Source: Poecilobothrus nobilitatus (lineage: Eukaryota; Arthropoda; Insecta; Diptera; Dolichopodidae). Taken from it: a DNA stretch of 64,000 bases. The notes beneath the pieces are model-generated. The model was not told the origin of the DNA. It worked only from the letters and a program-made list of their open reading frames with translations, and ran no database searches. The stretch covers positions 119,654,191 to 119,718,190 of the forward strand of contig OX352772.1 in the NCBI GenBank assembly GCA_947095535.1, given 5' to 3'. Positions 57,165-64,000 of this stretch are shown here, in pieces (positions within the stretch are counted from its first letter, which is position 1; every line of letters begins with the position of its first letter). Made by a program: the position numbers and the translations under genes.

Positions 57165-58610
57165 AGTTCGTGTTTCTTTTTTATTCCAGCAGTTTACTTT
57201 TATAATATAACAGTCCAAAATGCTTGCACTAGCAATTCACTTTTATATTATAACAGTCCAAAAAGCTAAAGTTTTGCAATCAATTTTATTTTCTACTTTT
57301 TAGGGGGCGAATTCGGTTTCGATAAAAGCATATTTTAAAAAATATTTTTTTTACATTATTTTATTTTATACTTTTGTTTTAAAAGAAACATAATTTGAAT
57401 TTAAAAAAAAGATGGGATATTTTTCATTCACACATACATTATTGTTTCTGATATAAAATATGTTTTACAAATTTGTACCAAATGTTTAAGAAAATTAAGA
57501 GACGTTAAATCGATTCCATTACAGCAAGAGTAAAAAGTCATGAATAATGAAACTCATGAATAATGAAATCATGAAACCCGTAACTCATGAGTAATGAAAG
57601 TATCTCGAAGGGTAAAATATGTACTAAAATACTGTGATTATAAATATCACAATCCAATTTTAGTTGAAGCAACATTTCGAACATGTACGTATGAAAATTA
57701 TATATGTACATAAATGTATTTTACTGTATATTTCTATAAGTAGTATGTTGTATATCCAAATAAACATCTAACCTTGAACACCTACCTACCTAATCGCTTA
57801 ATAAGATCATGCAGTAAAAAATGTTGACAAATATCTTGATTTAAATTATAAACAAATGGAGCGGAACAAAGTAATTTAGAAAATTTGTTTAATATAATAT
57901 TATGTACGTACGTATACTTACATACGTAGTTTTAATTTTTTGTGTTGAAAATGTTGATGAATACAGTTAACAAAAAAAAAAAAAATGTTTGTACACGAAT
58001 TGGATTCGAATCAAATTACCCTTGCTTTCAAAATCTCTACACTCTCCTCTGCACTATACAACACTTAAGTATTTTCTGAACATATTACGAACATAAAATC
58101 TTAATTTTTAACCATGCATATTCAATATGCATTAAAGAATGTTGACAGCAAATATTTTGATTTAAATACCAAACAAATGTAAACAAAATAATTTAGCAAC
58201 ATATATAAAAATATTATATGTATTGTGTTTTGCTAATACAAAAAAAACACCATGTGCAATGGACATCAATATTATACTATTATAGGAGAAAAGATCAAAA
58301 ATATATTGCGTGTGTATTGTATGCATGAATTTAGAGATAAAAATTTAAGTTTTAAATTCATATAGGACAAAATATATACATATTTTATTCAAAAAATGTT
58401 GATGAATAGATAGTTAAAAAAAAAAAAGTTGCATGTGAACTGGATTCGAACAACATGACCTCCACTTTTGAAACCTGTACACTTTTCTCTGCACCATACA
58501 ACACTTACAAATGTTGCTAACAGATTACGAAGATAATAAAAAGCGTGACAGAATGACAAATAAATAAATAAATAAATAAACCGATACCGACGAGTTAATA
58601 TAAAAGCATA
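57165..58610 (-). repeat. Inverted duplicate block, right copy
   Basis: Reverse complement of 21400-23560, lacking the SINE and the second half of the foldback element. Both tRNA-like units are present (B boxes GGATTCGAA near 58003 and 58442). A local (CATGAATAATGAAA)-type run at 57538-57595 is unique to this copy. Confidence 0.65.
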
Positions 58611-58667
58611 TAATTACTATTTATTTATATTTACACACTCACTACACTTTCATTAGTCGTTTATTAT

Positions 58668-59422
58668 TATATCCTACACCTAAATTATAGGGTATATTAA
58701 CTTTGGTATGGTGTTTGTAACCACCAAAAGGAAACGAGTTAGATATGGACATGTATATATATTCTGAATCAGGATCACCTCCTGAGTCGATTTAACAATG
58801 TCCGTCCGTCCGCCCATCCGTCCGTTCGCACGATAACTCAAAAACTAATAAAGCTATCTTGATGCAATTTATGTAGTAGGTTACTAATTACGAAAGGAAA
58901 ACTAAGTTCGAATCTGGACAAAATCGGTCCATGGGTTCGGATTCTGGAAGCTTCCGAATGTTCCGGAGCAAACGAGATTATCTCCAAAACCAACAAAGAT
59001 AGAACCTTTAAGTTTTTTACAATGATGTTCCTTCCCGTTTGACTTATGTCTATGAAATTTGAGAGGATTTGGTTAATGGGTTCGGATCTTGGAAGCCTCC
59101 GAACGAGCCTAGAGCAAACGAGTATATCTCCACAACCAACAAAGATAGAACCTTTATTTTTAGTACAAGAGTGTGCTGTTATGTTTCCTTTTCTATAAAA
59201 TTGGAAACTGACATTTGAAAGAATTTGAACTATGGATTCGTATTTTGGAAGCTTCCGAATGAGTCCCAGAGCAAACAAGATTATCTCCAAAACCAACGAA
59301 GATAGAACATTTAAATTTTTTACAATGATGTTCCTTCCCGTTTGATTTATGTCTCTGAAATTTAAGAGGATATGGTCCATGGGTTTGGATTTTGGAAGCT
59401 TCCGAACGAACCCCAGAGCAAA
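58668..59422 (-). mobile_element. DINE-like family A fragment, cut by a LINE
   Basis: It carries the family A right-end hairpin (CCTACACCTAAATTATAGGG), a (GTCC)n tract and four internal units, all reversed. It stops at the T run where the LINE 3' end begins, and its remaining part is not found on the far side. Confidence 0.6.
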
Positions 59423-62302
59423 TTTTTTTTTTTTTTTTACGAGGGTTGGTGGAAAACTCGAAAGTCACCAAGAGGAACTGCACGTGCTTCCTCAAGGTAG
59501 TGTTGGACTTTAACCAACCAAAACCACCCCCCTTTTAAAACCAAACTTTAGGATGGAACCTTTAATACGAATGTACAGTTTGGTTTTGGGGATAGGGATG
59601 TGGGAAGGATAATTGGGGAAATTGGCATTGGGAAATCTGGGTTATGAGGGATAGGTAGAAAAATTTGGAGAGGCATTTTGAAGAAAGATGTTAATGTTCT
59701 TCTTAAACTTGAGTAAATCACGAATTACCAACCTTAGGGAACACATGCGATGGTATATGGTTCCACAAACGGGACGTGTGCATGACAAACGAATTTCCAT
59801 AGGCTATATTTCGCCATCTGGATAACTTAACATGTTAGGGATGAGCATCTGTTGCCCTCCTTGTTTCTCGTTGGAAAACTTTGAGAGGAGGCACTAATTG
59901 TTTTATTTCTTTGGAACAAGTGTTAATCCCTACGAGATACCTATAAAACAAGGTCAGTGACCCAACTGTGTGACGATGGCTGAGTGAAGTGAGCTATGCT
60001 ATGAAGGTACACTGGGGTCGTTGATCAAACGAATAGCTCTGTTTTGCACATTATCTAAATAGCCCAGTGCTGTTCGAGGCCCTGCAGCCCAAATGTGTGC
60101 ATTATACTCCATTTTTAGCTTAATGTACGTTTTATAGATATTGAGAAGATCAGATGCGGAAAAATAAGTTTTGCAGCGATACAAAAAACCCAAACATTTA
60201 GCTGCATCCTTAGTAATACCAAAAATATGATTTGACAAAGTGAGTTTCTGGTTTAACCCGATGCCCAGCATGTTTAAATCCGTTGAATGCTGCAAGACTT
60301 CTCCCTGAAATAGTAGGTTAGGAACGGTAGAGGCTATTTTCCGCGAGATCAGACAGCATTGTGTTTTTTTGGTGTTGAACTCAACTCTATTGACTTCGCC
60401 CCATTTTTGAATTTTTGCTAAATCGTTATTTAGGTCACTAATAGTGAAATTTTTTGCTGTTGTATTAATCTGGTGATTAATGTTACAGCGGCTATGAAAT
60501 TCATAGGAAGCTACAAGGGTGCCAAAGGAAATTTCCAATCCATTTTAAAAAAAACCGTACCTAGACCTAATGCTTTGCACTTTACCAATAGAGCATCGTG
60601 CCAAACTCGATTTAAAGCCTTATAAATATCAAGAGCCACAACATAAGACTCACCAGAATGGTGAAGGTTGATGCTTAGCTTCTCACAAAGGTAAGTCATG
60701 AGATCACCGGTTGAACGACGGGCTCTGAACCCGTATTGACGATCATGAAGCAAACCTTTGTGATCCAGGTATTTCAGAAGCTTTTGTTTCACTATTTTCT
60801 TCATTACCTTGGAGAGGACCGAAGTTATAGCAATAGGGCGGTAGCTGGAGGGATCGCTTTTATTACCTTTTTTGGGAATTGGGAAAACATGTGCAACCAT
60901 CCATTGGGTAGGATGAATACCCGAAGTGAAGGAGAGGTAGAAAAGGTTGCGCAGAGGTTTTGAAATAGTGGAGTTGGTATTTTTAAACACCATGGTGGTT
61001 ATACCATCTGGACCGGCTGACTTATTTGTATCAAGATTCTTTAAGATTTTTATCACTGCCCTACTAAACTGCCTACTAAAGTAAATTTTACCGAAGGAGC
61101 AGCCAGTTCCTGGAACAGAAGGTGGCATCTGAGCTGACTGTGCCAGTGTCGAATTGAAGGCGAACTGCTTGCCAAATAAGTCCGCCTTCTCTTTAGAATC
61201 TGATACAGTTCTGTTATTTTTATCAATAAGTGTTGGAAAAGAAGACCCTCTAACGTCTTCCTTTAGACTTTTGGCAAATGACCAAAAAGATTTGCTATTC
61301 TTAGGCATGTGGATTATTTTAAGTTTCAACTTTTGGTTGAACAAGAATTTTTGCTTATTCATAACTCTCTTGCATCTGTTTCTCACCGCTATATAGCTGT
61401 CCCTCCGACCTATTGTTTTGGTACAGTTTAAAAGCCTCCTCTTTTTTAGAAATGGCTTCTTTGCAAATACGATTAAACCCAGATTTGGGACTCCTCTTAA
61501 CAGATGATTTCATGAAATGAGGGATGAATAACATTGACCAATCAAAGGCTCTAAAATAATTCTTAAGGCCCTCCCAGTCACTATGTCTGCAACGCCAAAC
61601 TAATTTTTTGGGAGGGGACTTTTGATTGGATATTGGGCTTACCCGGAAACTAGTGTTAACCAAACAATGGTCGGAGTTACCCAGGAGGCAACCAACTGAA
61701 ACCACATATTTTTCAGGGTGTGTGGTGAGAAACAGATCCAAGAGGTGACCTTCATGATTAGCACGGTCCGGGATCCTAGTGGGATTTTGGACAAGTTGAG
61801 AAAGGTGGAATAGTGTGGAGAATAATTCAACTTGTTTCCCAATTGAGTTTTGACTCGGGGAGATGTTGCTAGGAAAATGAAGCCAGTCCCTGTTATGAAT
61901 GTTGAAATCTCCCGCCAGAAAAATTTCAGTTTCTGCAGATGCGTCCAAAATTTTATTGATCTGGTTCGATAGATTTTCAATTTCCATAGCAGTTTCTTGT
62001 TGATTTGAGTTGGGTGATCTGTATAGGAAACAGAAATGTATGACATGCTTTTCAACGAGAATTTTGACCCAAATGTAATGAAAGGTTAGGCTAGAAAATT
62101 TATATTTTGGAAGTGTGTTCAAAGCGATATCATGTTTTATATAGACAGCGATACCTCTTTTGGGTACGAAGTGTGAAATAAGTGAGTAGCCGGTGACATT
62201 AAAGTTATCATTGTGGTTACTGACTTGTGTTTCACAAAGGGCTAATACTGCTGGTTTAATTGAACTAAGATGGCAATCGACGGCATGAAAATTCGTTTCC
62301 AA
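59423..62302 (-). pseudogene. LINE ORF2 pseudogene (endonuclease + reverse transcriptase)
   Basis: Endonuclease frame 62302-61355 has ALCETQVSNHN, IFLAGDFNIHNRDWL and LGNSDHCLVN, the APE-type catalytic blocks. After a frameshift near 61370, RT frame 61386-60511 has NKSAGPDGITTMVF, SSYRPIAITSVLSKVMKKIV, RQYGFRARRSTGDLMTYL and VVALDIYKALNRVWHDAL. The next frame (60538-59999) resumes with FHSRCNINHQ, KWGEVNRVEFNTKKTQCCLI and HIWAAGPRTALGYLDNVQNR. The [FY]xDD block that should lie between is missing, so the catalytic core is deleted. Decayed C-terminal sequence continues to about 59690. A T run at 59423-59438 is the poly-A tail. A Jockey/CR1-L2-type clade is likely. Confidence 0.8.
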
Positions 62303-62339
62303 CCCGCGTATGTTACATAAATTAACATTAAAAGTGGTA

Positions 62340-63792
62340 ATTTTGATGGAAAAAAATTAATATAAAAGAAAAGTTAAAATAATAAATAATAATGTTAAAA
62401 TTAAAATTGAAATCTAGTTTAAAATTAAAATCAAAAGCAAAATTAAGATGAAATCAGAGTTGAGATTGTAATTAAAATCAAAATTAGACTAAAAATCAAT
62501 TTCGAAATTAACCAAGATCAAAATCTGATTTAAGATAAATTAAAGTATGTAAATTAAGTAATTAAGTATGTATAATAAAATTTAAAGCAAAAATTAAAAT
62601 TAACAAAAACTAAAATTTATTCAAAATTAAAATCAAAAGTAAAAGTGCACGATTTAAATAACCCGAACTTGACAACACTTTAAAATAAATTACTATCAAT
62701 GTCAATAACAATACTTTATATCAACATTAACACATTACTTTTCAATACTTTTCAATATTCAATATTTTGCCTTGAGTGAGCAAATGGTTTATAACAACGT
62801 TCAACAGTTTTTAATATACACTTTTAAGTGACATTATTGAATGCAGGTACAACCACAGACTCACCAAAAGCAAAACTTACCACCAGAAATTAATTAATTA
62901 AGTTACGGTAATTACTATGGTGGTATTTAAAAAAAAGAGCGAATTGAGAGTCAAAGAACAACACCAGCATCCATCATACGTGTATGAGGGAGATGGATAT
63001 ATAATTCTTTTGTTTACGACAAATTGATATTAAGATGAAATAAATAAAAAAAGAAAAGTAAATTAATGTAAACAAAACCAATTGAGCGCGTTTAAAAAAA
63101 CGGTCGGTCTCTCTAAATTGTCGGATGGTAAAATATATTGGTTAATTCAAAAAATAATATAAAATAAACTATAAACTTTAAAATTACAACTCATAAATAT
63201 AATAATTCTTTAGTGCATTTACTTGCAAAATATTTAAAAAATATAATCTTTTACATATTATTTAAAGTAATAATAGAAAAGGGAAAAAAACCTTAAAAAC
63301 AAAATATTGATAGTTAAAAATACATAAATTGTTTTTTTTTCTTTCTTCTCCATCATTATTATTGATGTTCTCATGAGAAACAAACAAAACTTACTGTTAA
63401 TTACAAATTGTGTCAATTATCTCATCTCACATAAATTTAAAAAAAAAAAAACAAAAAGCAGAAAACATAACTGCACACCAGTGACATTCAAACTTTTTTT
63501 CCTTATTTTAATGTTTTTAACATTTTATAAAATAAACAAGTGTCGATATTAATGGTTAATGGTAATAAAGTTAAAAGAAACAATAGACAAATTTATAATT
63601 AATAATTTTTGTTATTACACCATTAAATTTATATTCAGTACCCAGTCACAAATAATTCATATTTAGTTCAATTTTTGGTAATTTAATAAGCAGAAATCGA
63701 ATAAAAAGTTAAAATTTGAGAATCACTACAATAAAAAATATCTTTTAATATTTTTTTAATATTTTTTTTCTCTCTATATTATAAATTATAAT
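62340..63792. other. AT-rich region with AAAATTAAAAT runs, no gene
   Basis: The first 300 bp are low-complexity AAATTAAAATC repeats. The rest is AT-rich and may include the untranslated leaders of the two LINEs that face away from it. Confidence 0.35.
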
Positions 63793-64000
63793 GACTGAAT
63801 GTGGTGAATGTAGGAATAAAATCAGAGGCGAGTCTGGCATTAATTGTGCAGGAGTATGTGGTAAAGTGTTTCACACTAAATGAAATGTTCAGGATTAGAT
63901 GTCTCTACAAGTAATTTGATTGGAAGTAGTAAAAGGATAAAATATATGTGTGAGGATTGCGTAATGTATATTCATAATGTGGATGATGTGCTGAAAGACA
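63793..64000 (+). pseudogene. LINE ORF1p, 5' part with PHD-like finger, runs off the window
   Basis: An ATG at 63791-63793 region opens MTECGECRNKIRGESGINCA, continuing VCGKVFHTK. A TGA follows, and the frame resumes after an apparent 5-base duplication (AAATG twice near 63880) with SGLDVSTSNLIGSS and YMCEDC. The Cys/His spacing is that of a PHD-type finger at the start of insect LINE ORF1 proteins, as in the 8887 remnant. The rest lies beyond the window. Confidence 0.6.

Overview
This window looks like AT-rich nuclear DNA of a higher fly (Diptera, probably Brachycera), and almost all of it is transposable elements. The fly assignment is an inference. It rests on DINE-1/INE-1-like repeats ending in ATACCC...GGGTAT with (GTCC)n microsatellites, many ATACATACATATGTA-type runs, a mariner, a P-superfamily transposase and a Polinton. 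I see no credible host gene.

The centrepiece is a complete Polinton/Maverick at 25011-40157 (15,147 bp). It has inverted terminal repeats of roughly 0.8-1.2 kb and a 6-bp target duplication (TATGTC). It sits inside a DINE-like repeat, and two other copies of that repeat in the window preserve the unoccupied site. On the + strand lie protein-primed DNA polymerase B, a retrovirus-type integrase with a C-terminal chromodomain, and a Gln/His-rich protein. A tight minus-strand block holds an unknown protein, an adenain-like protease, a small nuclease-like protein, the major capsid protein, a pVI-like virion protein, a penton/minor capsid-like protein, two small conserved unknowns and a packaging ATPase. 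A + strand nuclease-like gene closes the element. The layout is that of a virus-like transposon whose morphogenesis module reads open. The copy looks dead for movement: POLB has a 249-bp foldback insertion and an in-frame stop, the integrase has His where the second catalytic Asp is expected, and the ATPase lacks its middle.

Left of the Polinton: a DINE-like end (1-560), LINE endonuclease remnant (659-1240), DINE-like family A with ~150-bp repeats (1575-4034), an interspersed repeat with ~145-bp tandem units (4780-7465), LINE ORF1 remnant (7860-8887), LINE RT fragment (10087-10527), small membrane-type ORF (11787-11954), DINE-like family C (12534-14125), a decayed Ty3/Gypsy element (14141-17081), DINE-like family B with 259-bp repeats (18717-20622), and a block with tRNA-like pol III boxes, a tRNA-derived SINE and a foldback element (21400-23664).

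Right of it: a THAP/P-superfamily transposase pseudogene (41397-43820), another family A copy (44238-45949), a truncated SINE, a mariner with TIRs and three stops (46455-47758), a family D rolling-circle-like copy (50103-51391), then a family D array carrying a ~350-bp-arm palindrome (52395-56926). Next come an inverted copy of the 21.4-23.6 kb block (57165-58610), a family A fragment cut by a minus-strand LINE (59423-62302), and the start of another LINE ORF1 running off the window (63793 onward).
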